Shown here: piece after piece, positions 28,036 to 40,440 of the stretch
How positions within the stretch are numbered: position 1 is the first letter of the stretch
Layout of the letters: every line of letters starts with the position of its first letter
DNA from: Margaritifera margaritifera
Taxonomy: Eukaryota; Mollusca; Bivalvia; Unionida; Margaritiferidae
Length of the DNA stretch: 64,000 nucleotides
Assembly (NCBI GenBank): GCA_029931535.1
Contig: JAQPZY010001555.1
Coordinates: 2,111,001 to 2,175,000, forward strand
Direction of reading: 5' to 3'
The notes under the pieces: model-generated
The model's input: the letters and a program-made list of their open reading frames with translations, nothing else
What the model was told of the DNA's origin: nothing
The model's database searches: none
Program-made: the position numbers and the translations under genes

Positions 28036-29289
28036 AAATGAGGGGTACAAAGTAAATCAAAAAGTTGATAAACAAGCGTGTAACATAGATATCATATTTT
28101 TACAGGGGACTAATGATGCAGTTACAATCATACTATGTTAAATAAGGTGTTCTAGACAAAAGAGTTACGTTATATTACATTAATTCCTAAACACTGATAA
28201 GCAGAGATCCATTAGATGCAGATCCTAAAATACATTAGTAATACAATGCAAATCCAATATCCTGGTTGCTACCAACACATCTAATCTGACATTTTCTCAC
28301 TGACTGTATTGTTTACCAGGTGTGAATGCCAGCATGCATTTGATGGATAAATCATTTATTATTATTATTATTATTTAGTGATTTTTTCCAACCACGCATT
28401 GATTCAGCAAATATATATTTCATCATGGCATGACCAAAAAAATAGTGATATGATTGATATTTAAAGCAACAATACTGGTGCCCATCACGAACATACAACA
28501 ATCTTTTAAATTAAAGTCATGTCTGAGCGACACTTACATTGACTTTATTTTCTAATCAATAGCTTTGACACACTACTTTTGAAAAAGTTATCTGGTAAAT
28601 TGAGAATGGAACTTATGACATTCTTGTCATTGTTATCGGTGATGGTGGTTTTGTCTATACTTGCTTTCACTGTATTGATTGTGTGCTTATTTATATGAAT
28701 AAACTAACGGCTCTGGAAAAATGAGGATGACGATAAAGACAATTCTTATAATAATGAAAACTATAATTATTGTACTACATGTATGATTATTATTATTAGT
28801 ATTATTATTAGTAGTAGTAGTATTATTAGTATCATTATTATTATTATTATTAATAGTAGTAGTAGTAGTATTAGTAGTAGTAGTTGTATTATTATTATTA
28901 TTATTATTGATGTTGTTGCTGTTATCTTCTTTACCTTAACAGATACATTTTACAGAGAAGTTTTTCTTTACAATGTACATCCATTTCTTTACAATGAACA
29001 TCCATTTCGCTTTAGAACGTGCAATTTATTTTCTGTAGCACTCTCTTAAAATCAACTGTTCAAAAAAAGAACTGATGGACACATCTTTTACCCGCCAAAA
29101 TGTTTAATCGAGACTTTTGATCCAAGAATAATAAATATCTGATATCTACTTTCCTATATCTTTATAACTGAAAATGTGTGCGGTTACCCCTTCTTTGCTG
29201 TACGTGACCTCCTCTCCATCTCTTTTTGTTTAGAAAGGCAAGATTACATACAGCAGTCAGAAGTATATATATATCTATATATATATATA

Positions 29290-29342
<53 letters not shown>

Positions 29343-29385
29343 CACCGACTTTGTAGCATCATTTTTTGGTGATGTGTGCATGGTC

Positions 29386-29600
29386 GGGAGGGATGGTATA
29401 GTGGTTGGTGCTGGGCGATGGGTGCCGTAACCCGCGGAACCGGGTTCGAATCTCCGTAGTGTACGAATTAAAATTCTCTAACCTGTATGATAATATTATT
29501 TATTCGGATTTTGAAATGCTGTTAATGTTATCAAGCATTCTCCTGTAGGATCCAGGGATAGCACTTTCCGCTCTGTTTGGTGTATATTTGTAATTCTATA
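29386..29600 (+). mobile_element. tRNA-derived SINE, full copy
   Basis: Head: GGGATGGTATAGTGGTTGGT (A-box-like) and GGGTTCGAATCTCC (B box). The body, about 29470-29600, contains TGATAATATTATTTATTCGG, ATCAAGCATTCTCC and AGGATCCAGGGATAGCACTT. The same body occurs inverted at 62829-62970. Confidence 0.6.
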
Positions 29601-29841
29601 TGTCTTCTTTCTGATTATGCCTGAGCTGAAACAAATTGAAATACCTAATATGGACACCCCCATTAGTTTTCCATCTTCCAAAGCTTCATGTATATCTTAT
29701 GTTTGTTTTACTATAACGTGTGTTCTTATGTGTGTGTTTGGGTGTCCTGTGGAAATCTCGAATGTTCAATATAATTCTAGATTCTCAGATGCTCACATTT
29801 TGTATCCTCGGCGATTCGTTGTAGATTTGATCGCTATGAAG

Positions 29842-29890
<49 letters not shown>

Positions 29891-30410
29891 GAATGAAAGT
29901 GTGTGTGCAGAATGGGACCTATGTTATGATTATTATTTCTTTACTTGCAGTTGGGCTTACCATAACTGTTACTTCGATTATAACCAATTTTGGTTTCTCT
30001 CTACACCAAAGATTGCGAAATGTACAAAGAAAAAAAAAAAAAAAGAAAAGAAAAAAAAATATATATAATCTTGCACAAATACTCTAAGACAAATGCTAAA
30101 GCTTCATCTCAGTGATATTTTGCAACAAACCTAACGTGGCAGATATTTTATATAATGTAATGTAAAATAGTTTTAGATCTTTTTTTCTTCTTCTTTTTTC
30201 TTTTTTTACATGTCCGAGCTATGTTTAGCTACTATGCGATAAGTAGACAGATGGCGGTTAATTACTTGATATGTTGCCAAGGACATTATGTTTCCGATAA
30301 ATTGTTTGCCGTTACCATGAATAATCCCTGGGTAAAATTTGACAGGGGCCATCAGGAAGTATGTAGATGCCAACTCCCTCTTCTGGCAAAGAGAAGATTG
30401 AAATATGCAT

Positions 30411-30510
30411 AGATCCAAGAGAAATATTCATAGATCCAAGAGAAATATGTATAGATCCAAGAGAAAAATATTTATAGATCCAAGAGAAATATTTATAGAT
30501 CCAAGAGAAA
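30411..30510. repeat. 21-24-bp tandem repeat, five to six copies
   Basis: Unit ATAGATCCAAGAGAAATATT with small length changes. Confidence 0.75.
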
Positions 30511-30849
30511 ATAATATGGATTAATATCGACATATTTATTATCCATCTTTTAACATAGATGATTTTGGAAGCTTGAATCATATGTCACATAGACAAATTA
30601 ATGATATATCTAAAATAGTAATAAAAGATAGACTAGGATGATTATGCGCTTTGAAGAAAAGAATTGTGTCTTCGAATCTAAACACCATCCAGTTTGATGC
30701 CACTTTTATCGTCACAGTGGCGATATCACTTTTGGAACTACTTTCTTTTCCATTTAGGAAGTATATATGCCCTTGTGTATGTTATTCAGACCCGTATTTC
30801 CATATTTAGGCTTATTTAATTTTTTCTTCTTCTTTACCTTCTTTCTCTA

Positions 30850-30860
30850 TCTCTCAGCCA

Positions 30861-30935
<75 letters not shown>
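30850..30935. repeat. TC microsatellite
   Basis: Nearly pure (TC)n from about 30866. A similar (TC)n array occurs at 37687-37751. Confidence 0.9.
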
Positions 30936-30939
<4 letters not shown>

Positions 30940-31780
30940 ATGATGAAAAGATCTTAAAATGTGTCAAGACTGTTGAACCTCGAAGGCGCCATCAAGAAAA
31001 AAAGGCTTCAATTAGTTTTCCCAATAAATCATGCATATTTTCAGTGACTGAACTTACATGACCTGTTGCTATTCGATATTATGTGTCACCCATACAGTAT
31101 CGTATCCCTCAACAACAAACGGTACACATTTTTAAGAAAAAACTCTTTATTACATATAGCAATAAAATTGTTTAAGCATCGAGTTTAACTGTCATCACAA
31201 TCATAATCATGTCTGAAAACTATGGAGAAATCAGGCATTGATTAGTGTCGATTGCGAACCGAAATTAAGTGACAATCGAAATTCGGGTGCAGCGTTTTTA
31301 CCGAAAAAACTGCAAGCTTGCCAAAAATATAAAAAAATAAAAAAATAAAAAAAATTACGTCTGAATGCAGAAGAAACAAAAAATCCTTACAAGTAAACTC
31401 GCAATCATTAAAATCTGTTGTTCAACGATTTTATGCTCTGAAGTATGTTGGACCGTTCTGTCATGTTCCACAGCATACTCGCCCCATAAATGTACACTTT
31501 ATCAATCCGCGCAAGATATGTTTTAACGAAAATAAAATATCTTCATTTTTGTATGAATAGATTCATTAATTTGACAAAATACACATTTTGAAGCATTATA
31601 TGTACTATCTAAATTTGTAAAAGGTCGCTGTCTAAAATTATTGTAAAATTTCGGACTTTCTTTTTATCGATGTAGTAATACAGTCGTTAATCGCATTGAC
31701 ACAGAATGGAGAAACAAATCCATGCAAATCGAAGGTTTTTGCCCAAAAATATATACAAATATATATAATAAAAGAAAATA

Positions 31781-31913
31781 TACGTTTTTTGAGTAGATAT
31801 AAGAAAACAGTTCACGAATGAAGTGGGAACATTTTTTATTCTCACTTTTTGTGACAATACAATGTTTCCACTTCACTCGTGAAATATTTCCTCATATATA
31901 CTCAGAAAACGTA
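31781..31913. repeat. Foldback element with about 60-bp arms
   Basis: 31781-31845 is nearly the reverse complement of 31850-31913. Both arms contain TTCACGARTGAAGTGG and end in TACGTTTT. There is almost no loop. It could be a tiny MITE or a long transcribed hairpin. A TA-GA-GACA microsatellite follows at once. Confidence 0.6.
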
Positions 31914-31914
31914 G

Positions 31915-32018
<104 letters not shown>

Positions 32019-32619
32019 GAAGGAGAGATAGATGTACTTCTTAGGAACCTCTATCTTTTGAACATTCTTATTAAATTCTTTGTTTTGACTTGTTAGGCAA
32101 ATACTTTTTCAATTTAGTAAGATGGTATATGCAACTGATGGACGAAATTAAAATGATGAAATAAATAAAAACAAAAAAGCTATATGATTACTTTCATGTC
32201 TTTCCTCAACATAAAACCCATCTTTTAATTTCATCGCTCGTGATTAAAGGAACCGGCGAACGATGATATCGCTTACAAGAACACCTTGCGGACTTCAGAC
32301 TTTGCGAACTTTCAACTTCCCATGCATATTATAATAAACAGAAAGAGAACGTAAAGCATACGTTGTCGGAGTTTGGGAGCATTGAGTTATGCTCCAAATA
32401 CAAAACACTCGTATTAATTCTCTTTGACAGGACTATTACACTAACAAAATTTCCCTCATAGAGTAAAACGTCGAGAACGAAAATGTCAATCATTCGTATA
32501 CCAGGCGTTACTTGAATTACTCGCCCAGTCAGTGTATACACAAATCTCTTATCTGCGACCTTGGACACTCGACACATGAGCATCCCTGTAAGCAAGCAAT
32601 AAGTGTGTAGCTGACAATA

Positions 32620-32929
32620 CTTTTTAATGGAATAAATGAATGATTTATTTCAAAAACATATATCTTTGTCAGATTTAAAAGCTCAATTTAATCAACGCTT
32701 TATTAAAAAAAATGATGATTCTATTACTGCTGTTAAAAATTTGTATCGCAGTGACGGACCTATTTTTCACTAATAAACAATATGAAATAAAAAGTTTAAC
32801 GCTACTTTTCCGAAATCGATGGTAAACTATACGGCAGTGCAGCTTGCTGCCTTTCCTAATTTCTCAAAAGAATCACACAAATTAAACGCGTCAGTTAAAT
32901 TTTAAGTAAAAAGAATGTGTAGAAGTGGT
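32620..32929. repeat. Duplicated segment, copy 1 (partner at 35778-36080)
   Basis: About 300 bp with the same sequence landmarks as 35778-36080 in the same order: GGAATAAAT, AAACAATATGAARTAAA, GCAGTGCAGCTTGCTGCCT, TCTCAAAAGAATCACA. Each copy is followed directly by a family A MITE, so the MITE was probably part of the duplicated unit. Confidence 0.55.
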
Positions 32930-33152
32930 ACTGTCTGTACTCACTCATAAATTCAGTTCATTTGCAAACTGCACAGATCCAGATCTGTCGTCGCATAATG
33001 AGCCGACAGATCTGGGTCTATGCAGTTCTGTTAAGAGTTATCAATAGAACAAACGACACTGATTCTGATCTGCTGGCGCATTGTGCAACGCCAGATCAGG
33101 GTATATGTTGTTTTCGGTTGGATTGGACTTACATACGAGTACAAACGATATG
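32930..33152. mobile_element. MITE family A, diverged copy
   Basis: Degenerate ends (TACTGTCTGTACTCACTCAT and, inverted, TATCGTTTGTACTCGTATGT) enclose two palindromic blocks with the same GATCTGYCGGCGCAT core. It lies at the edge of a duplicated segment shared with 35780-36200. Confidence 0.55.
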
Positions 33153-33770
33153 GCCAAATTACACTTGCTACCTTGCCACGTCTTGCTACATAAGTACTGT
33201 GTGCAGTTTTTATAACCCTTATTTGTCTGGTTTTGTCTTCTCGTGCCCTTCAAGGCACGGGAACAACATTCTCACGCTCCTGGGAAAAGACCCGAGGGTG
33301 TAATCCAAACACTTGTTACATATGTTACAGCCGTGGCCTCGATGATGATTCATGCCAGCTTTCATATCTACATCTACAATATCTAAGAAAATGTTCGAGA
33401 TTTTTTTAGAAAAAATGAACAGAAAAAAACCTCTACAACCTCTATAGTCCCACCCACGGGGTTCATATCAAATTATCACATAGAAAGACCATCGCAAATC
33501 ATATTCCAAAGTTAGAAATCTGTGTCTTTAACTGTGTAGCAGATACACTACATTACTAACGGACGGACGGACTGTCAGACGGAGGGATATACGGATACAG
33601 ACACGCACGACAACATAATTCGCGTTTATTTTCCCAAAGAGCGCAGCAATAAATCTAAAATGCGAATCAAATATCATGTTTACAATAATAAATATTTCAA
33701 GTGACACTTCAAATGCTAATATATCTGGGTCAACTTGTTTACTGGCAGAAAACATAACGTCCTTACTGCG

Positions 33771-33802
<32 letters not shown>

Positions 33803-34115
33803 TTAATCTAAATGTGATGGATAACATTTAATTTATGTCATAGCGTGTTTTTGACAAGACACTGATTCGGGGGAAAATATTGATCAATATTTCTAAAGCC
33901 GGCAAAAATGACATTGTATTATCGATATTCATATGATATAGTGAACGTCCATCAACTAATAAAATGCTTTTCATGTAGCAATGCAGTTGACTATATTTTC
34001 AATTTCGTGCAACAGTACACTGCCATTAAAAAAAAAAAAAAAAAAAAAAAATCGCTCATCTGAGAGTTAAAGTGTTTGTGCTTTTGTTGTCATAGTCAGT
34101 GATAGCTATGGTATA

Positions 34116-34307
34116 TACCATATATACTCGCGTATAAACCGGGTCCAAATGCAAACAACATAGACCCTGATCTGCCGTCGCATAATGCGCCGGCAGATCA
34201 GGGTCTATGTTGTTTGTTTTGCTGATTAGTCCTTATAAACTGCATAGACCCAGATCTGCCGGCCCATTATGCAGTTTGTATCGAGTTATACGTGAGTACA
34301 TACGGTA
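34116..34307. mobile_element. MITE family A, best copy (TA-flanked, palindromic core)
   Basis: TA flanks the element. The terminal inverted repeats start CCATATATACTCGCGTATAA and are matched imperfectly at the right end (CCGTATGTACTCACGTATAA inverted). Inside, 34154-34216 forms a near-perfect palindrome with arms of about 31 bp and one mismatch, built on GATCTGCCGGCGCAT. The TA duplication suggests a Tc1/mariner-type source. Non-coding. Confidence 0.7.
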
Positions 34308-34600
34308 TGCTTTCCATCTTGTAAAGCAGGATATTGTTACTGTTTAATGAAAGCGATAGAAATAATACTATGAAGGTGATTTTCACGACTAAGACGACGA
34401 TGATAATGACTGTAATAATGATTTTTTTAAATACACATTTTGGAGGCCATGACGAATAATTAAAGATATCATTACAATGTTTAAGGCATGAGCACCTTAT
34501 TTTGCATTTAATTGGTTTCTTAGTCTAAGCACCGTTGGAGACTTATTAGAAACAGCAACAGCAGCAGTAGTAGTAGTAGTATTGGCACAACTGTTGTAGT

Positions 34601-34601
<1 letters not shown>

Positions 34602-34652
<51 letters not shown>

Positions 34653-34703
34653 GCAGTAGTAGTAGTAAAAGTAGTAGTAGTAGTAATAATAATAATAATA
34701 ATA
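34602..34703. repeat. TTA/AGT trinucleotide array
   Basis: (TTA)n switching to (GTA)n and (ATA)n. A related trinucleotide region lies at 28783-28911. Confidence 0.85.
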
Positions 34704-35346
34704 GTATTAACGAAAAAAAAAAGTATCAGTAGTTGTGTTGAGTTGTTGTCTGCATACCCATTTATTTCCAAGCGTATCTTCTTTTCTTTCTGTTTGTCTG
34801 TTTGTGTGTCTCAATACCTTGAAACTACATTTAGAAAATAATCATTCTTTTATCTAAATTTAATTGTCTCATCGCTAATTTATGAAATTTTGAACGATAC
34901 GAGAGATTTTATGTGTATCGTAATAAAATTCCATGGCATTAGAGACAATCAACCATTTTTTTTTTTTTTTTTAATCCAAATTGTATCCTACATTCCTCAA
35001 AGGAAATATTAAGCTGCACGACTCTATTGAACCTAGAGGCAAGATAGTAAACTGCAGGTAATTGTACAGATTTATAACAAATACTCGTTAAAGTACATGA
35101 GACCTTAGGAGTGTCATTGACTAATGAAAGGAAGTGTTTGCTTTTTTTGAGAAAGTGTCAGAGATGAAAAAGAAAAGAATTAAATCAAATAGCATGTGAT
35201 TTAAAACTATGATGTACAGTTTGCAAGGAATTTTCCTAAAATTATGGTAAACGAAAATGTTTGACACATTAATTCGACGCAGAAATATTACGTTACAGTG
35301 CTTATCGTAATTCAAATTAGTATCGAAATAAATTTCCAGAAAGTTA

Positions 35347-35601
35347 TACCGTATATATTCTCGTATAAGTCTGCTCCAACTGCAAACACCCCCACCCCAC
35401 CCACCCCCACCCCCGGCAAAAAACATAGACCCAGATCTGCCGACGCATAATGCGCCGGCAGATCAGGGTATACTTTGTTTGTTCAACTGATTAGTCGTAA
35501 TAAACTGCATAGATACAGATCTGCCAGCGCATTATGAGACGGCCGATTTAGGTCTGAGAAGTTTGCAGTTTGCTCCGAGTCATAAACAAGTACATACGGT
35601 A
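35347..35601. mobile_element. MITE family A, copy with C-rich insertion
   Basis: TA-CCGTATATATTCTCGTATAAG at the left and ACATACGG-TA at the right. Two palindromic blocks are present. A CCCCAC-rich stretch (35388-35415) interrupts the left part. Confidence 0.6.
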
Positions 35602-35777
35602 TGTATCCATTAGATGTGTTCTAACATCGGTATGTATCCTTTAGATGTGTTCAAACATCCATCAGAATTATATGTTTTGACAGATTAGAGTCACCATTCT
35701 TGCATATTTATCAATATACAAATTAGCCATCGTGTTATCGAGATTTAAAGAAGCAAACACGAAGTATGTCGCTGAAA

Positions 35778-36080
35778 TTTTTTTTTCATGGAATAAATTA
35801 TTGATTTATTAAAAATATATAGTCGTGTCTGTAGGAAAAGCGAAATGTAATCAACGAGTAATAAAAATAATGATTATATTACTGCTGATCAAAATTTGTC
35901 TCCCAATGAAGAACACATTCTTCACTATTAAACAATATGAAGTAAACAATTAAATTTGACAGTTCCGAAATCAATGTGAAACTATGCAGCAGTGCAGCTT
36001 GCTGCCTCTCCTAACTTCTCAAAGAATCACATACATTAAACACGTAGACTAAATTTTCAGTGAAAAATTTGTAAAAGTGG
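35778..36080. repeat. Duplicated segment, copy 2 (partner at 32620-32929)
   Basis: Diverged direct copy of 32620-32929 ending at the start of the truncated family A MITE. The exact stretch GCAGTGCAGCTTGCTGCCT is shared. Indels and substitutions are frequent, so the duplication is old. Confidence 0.55.
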
Positions 36081-36200
36081 TACCGTATATACTAGCTTCT
36101 AAGTCGAGTCTAACTGCAAAGTACACAGACCCATATCTGCCATCGCATAAAGAGCCGGCAGATCTGGGTCTACGCAGTTTGTTAGGAGTTATCAGTAGAA
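36081..36200. mobile_element. MITE family A, 3'-truncated copy
   Basis: Begins TACCGTATATACTAGCTTCTA and contains the first palindromic block around 36125-36172; the right terminus is missing. Confidence 0.5.
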
Positions 36201-36365
36201 CGAACAACATTGAAAAACATAAAGAGAATGAGAATGATAAATAATAGAGAAAAATTAGCTGTTTAATATTAAGTGTTAGCGCTTCAAGGCCTACCTGGGT
36301 GGAAGGTTTATGTGCTGTATTGCTGTAAAAGCATTTAACACTCATTATTTTATTTATTTTTTTAC

Positions 36366-36408
<43 letters not shown>

Positions 36409-36837
36409 TTTTGTTTCTTTTAAACTCCACGTCTGAAATTATTGAACATAAAAAATAAAATTGCATGTAATAACAACAGCCCTTCATTACATTCTAGAGT
36501 AATCCAGTGACGTCAGTACATGCAAAATTAGTTTGTATTGGATCATGTCTGGGACAAATGACAAAAATATGTGCGTGGTCGAGAAACATATTGGTAAGAA
36601 GGGAAGAAAGTTTGCAAATGTCTGGATAGTGAAATATATTGAAGGCTAATCTATGATTTATGATGGCGCTACGTGCTGCAGGAAAGATATCTTGTTTATG
36701 TTTATGATGTTTAGGTTTTAAAACAAGTCGTAGTGTAATAAGTGGGAGTCCGACTCAGAATTTCTGGTTTCTGTTTTTTATTTTTACTGCTTAACCGCTA
36801 CAGCGTTTTCCTTTTCCTTGTGAATAATATGAAATTT

Positions 36838-36868
36838 GATAGATAGATAGGCAGATAGACAGACATAC

Positions 36869-36952
<84 letters not shown>
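36838..36952. repeat. GATA tetranucleotide microsatellite
   Basis: (GATA)n interrupted at the left by GACA units. A (TTTA)n array lies at 36355-36411. Confidence 0.9.
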
Positions 36953-37477
36953 TATTTCTTGCACTGACTGATTGATTAATTGAATGATTGATTTACTGAT
37001 CGATCATTATTACAAATATGTGTAGTAGCACTAGTAGTCATATAATAAGTAAGATATTAGTTCTTAGTTCTTGCAGTCATGTAAAAAGTCTCTTCGACTA
37101 GCTTTTCTTTTTTGTATCATTATAGTCCGAAATTACTAATATGCAGATAGATGCGTTAGTTAGCTACTATGCAAGCCTTATATCCTGCGCGTTGTTTGAA
37201 TATTTTCGGTAGCCATATCCACAAATAAAACCTGCACTAATAATTTCTTCCTTGATGAATCTTGAATTCAGACCCTTGTTTCTATTCCCAATCCGCATTG
37301 CTAAGATGTCAGTATGCATCTAATAAGTCACTTTTGCTGTTAAGTATGTATTTAAACAATGTGTGCATTCAGTGATAATATTGGCAAGTACTAACGAACA
37401 GCAAACTAGACTGTTTAAACTAACATGCGTAATAGTATATCAATGTATCAATGTTGTGCTAATCCACCATCAAAATT

Positions 37478-37526
<49 letters not shown>

Positions 37527-37682
37527 TATGTCAATGGATGTGTGCAAATGATGCTGATACTGTTGCCCAATCCTACAGCGATCTAATAAGTTCTACTGAG
37601 TCTCCGAAATGCTGTGTTTGTACTTGCATTTTTGAAATAAATATGGTTTAAACTATATTTCACACAAATGGGAAATATTGAG

Positions 37683-37755
<73 letters not shown>

Positions 37756-38002
37756 ATATGCATGTGTTATCCATAGCTCTTATGTATTTTCTGAACAGTA
37801 CCTTATGCTTACTGTTTTAAGTATATGCAATCCAAAAGTTTGGATCTATTAAAATGGAGCTGAGTTAGCATTTCTCGCGTCGTTATAACATGTTCATCAT
37901 AAAGAAACTCGTATAAAATTTGAACTAAACAAGAAGAATTGTCGGTGTAGCCATTCCTTCAATTATTGATAAGCGCCTCTTTCAAATTTTACTATGAATA
38001 TT

Positions 38003-38150
38003 AATATATATTGGAAATAATAGTTAAGTAAGAACATCTTAAAATTGTCACATTAATGTTGTTCATGACAAGATTGAATATATATTGGAAATAATAGTTA
38101 AGTAAGAACATCTTAAAATTGTCACATTAATGTTGTTCAATGACAAGATT
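38003..38150. repeat. Tandem duplication of about 74 bp
   Basis: TATATTGGAAATAATAGTTA through GTTGTTCATGACAAGATTG occurs twice in a row with a single extra A in the second copy, so it is recent. Confidence 0.8.
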
Positions 38151-38783
38151 GTTTCCAAGATTAAAATATAATTAACTTTTTGGACTGAAAAGGTCTTTCA
38201 AAAAGGATGTATGCAATATTTAACGCACGGTCACTTAACATGTAAGTTTAGCAGAACCATTGTACTCAAGTTTGCAACTGTCTTGGAATGAATAAAACGA
38301 AATCGATATTTTTCTATTGATGAAGGGTAATTTTTTTTTCTGAAAAAGAGTGACATGCTGTATTTGACCTAACCCTGATATCCTTTTAAAGAAATATCTC
38401 TGGCAGATGAGGTGTTATACATTCACTGAGACTTAAATCACATATCGACAATCGGGCATAATGCCCAAACAAATGAGAACATTCACAAACGATACATAAA
38501 AAAATAAACTTTAAGGAGATGCCTCCATCAACAATCCTCCACTAATTCAAGGCTTACGTAGCATTAAATGATGACGCCAGTACATTTGAAATATGTCAGT
38601 TATAAATAGTTGTCCATCGAAATCAGGTGTCAATTTTGTGTATGTTTGGGGGGTTGGGGAGGAAGGGAGGTGTTGTTTCTTTGTTTGTTTTTTCTTTATT
38701 TAATTTTTTCTTCTACCTTTTCCTCTATGGAATCTAGCAATATTTCACAATTTGCTACATATACAATCTAAAATATAAGTTTA

Positions 38784-39208
38784 GTATCAGTATTGGCATA
38801 TGTCCTCGTTATGTCTGATATAGGTAATGACACCAGTATTAAAATAGGTCCTCGCTATGTCTTATATAGGTAAGGACAGCAGTATTAAAATAGGTCCTCG
38901 TTATGTCTGATATAGGTAAGGGCAGCATTATTAAAATAGGCCCTCATTATGTCTGATATAGGTAAGGACAGCAGTATAAAATAGGTCCTCGTTATGTACG
39001 ATATAGGTGAGACAACTGTATTAATACATGTCCTCGTTATGTCTTATATAGGTAAGGGCAGCAGTATTAAAATAGGTCCTCGTTTTGTACTATATAGGCG
39101 AAGCAGCTGTACTAACACAGGTCCTCGTTTTGTATGCTATATATGAGGACATCATTATTAGTATAGGTCCTCGTTATTGATGATATAGGTGAGGACAGCA
39201 GTATTAGC
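38784..39208. repeat. Minisatellite, about 46-bp unit, about nine copies
   Basis: Unit contains TAGGTCCTCGTTATGTCTGA, then TATAGGTAAGGACAGCAGTA and a TTAAAA linker. Copies are diverged, with some short units near 39040-39180. Confidence 0.8.
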
Positions 39209-40440
39209 TTCAAAGTATTAACATTAATGCTGATAGTTGTGGTCGCAAATAGTTGCGGCATAGGTTGTCTTCCTTTCTTTGGGGATAATAATTCTCAAAT
39301 AGGCTGTAGCAGATGCAACCGTTTAGAATATAATATAGTGAATGTAAAAGAATCAATAGTTGTGAAGTCATAATAAAATAACAACATTAGCAGACATCGT
39401 AACAGACAAGTTAAAATTTCCTAAACTCAAAGTTATCACATGTTATCACATTATCTCGCTGACCGAAAGCGAGGTTTAGGGTGTATGCCTCATGTACGTG
39501 TACTAAAGACAATGGTGGACTATTATAGCCGAACAGTTTACTACCTGTGCTATAAGACAATAATGGCTTCTGTTGGATATAGCCTTTAAAATGGAATGAG
39601 AAATAAAAATAATAATACGAATCTGAGGATAAATATATTCTTACAGCTTGATGTTATGCTTTTGATCATATCCCCGATAGCAAGAACTCGAAAGAGTTTG
39701 ACATGCTTCAGCAAAACAAAAGATCAAACCAGTTCGATTTTACAAACTATATTACCTTAATGACCTTTCAAGGTTGATAATTACATTTAATCATCACCGT
39801 AAATTATTTCCTCGACGTAGCTTTCATCAGCGGTTTGACTTTATAGTAGTGAGGACACGGGAATACGGGCTAAAGAAAAATGAATGCTGTTAGCTATGAG
39901 AGACTGAAATGTTCAATCTTTAAGCAAGAATAAACATTGGCTAGTGTGGAATAAAGATAGGATAAGGAAATAAAATTGTTAGAAGAAGTTTGTTGACAAA
40001 TCAAATACATTTATTAACTGAAGAAACAAAAATGAAAAAGAAATGGTCTCAATTAACTAAATGAATAATCATTTCAAGTTAAATATACTCAGATATATGA
40101 GAGCAACATGTAAATGTTTGACCTTGTTCTTTGCGTCGTTCTGCAGCAGGACCATGTCTTTACACCTTTAGCCTCGTTCTCGATTCGTCCCTAGCTTGGA
40201 AGAGAAGGCCGATAATGTTCCGGTTAAAGATTTTGAAAAGGGTATATTGCATTGCTGATTGTGGTATCAGCTGGGGGCGGGGGGGGGGGGGGTGCGGGGC
40301 GGGGGGGTGCGTAGTTTAATTAACGTTTTTGAGGTGCTTATACTGATATGTTGATGCTTAATATTGTTGTTGATGTAAATCTGATATTAACATTGGCATT
40401 ACCGTACCGTTATAGTACTACCCACAGAGTCGGCACCCAA

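Larger units (their letters stand above)
36201..40440. other. Non-coding DNA with arrays
   Basis: Apart from the listed microsatellites and minisatellites, no gene. A G-run block occurs at 40267-40305. Confidence 0.5.
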
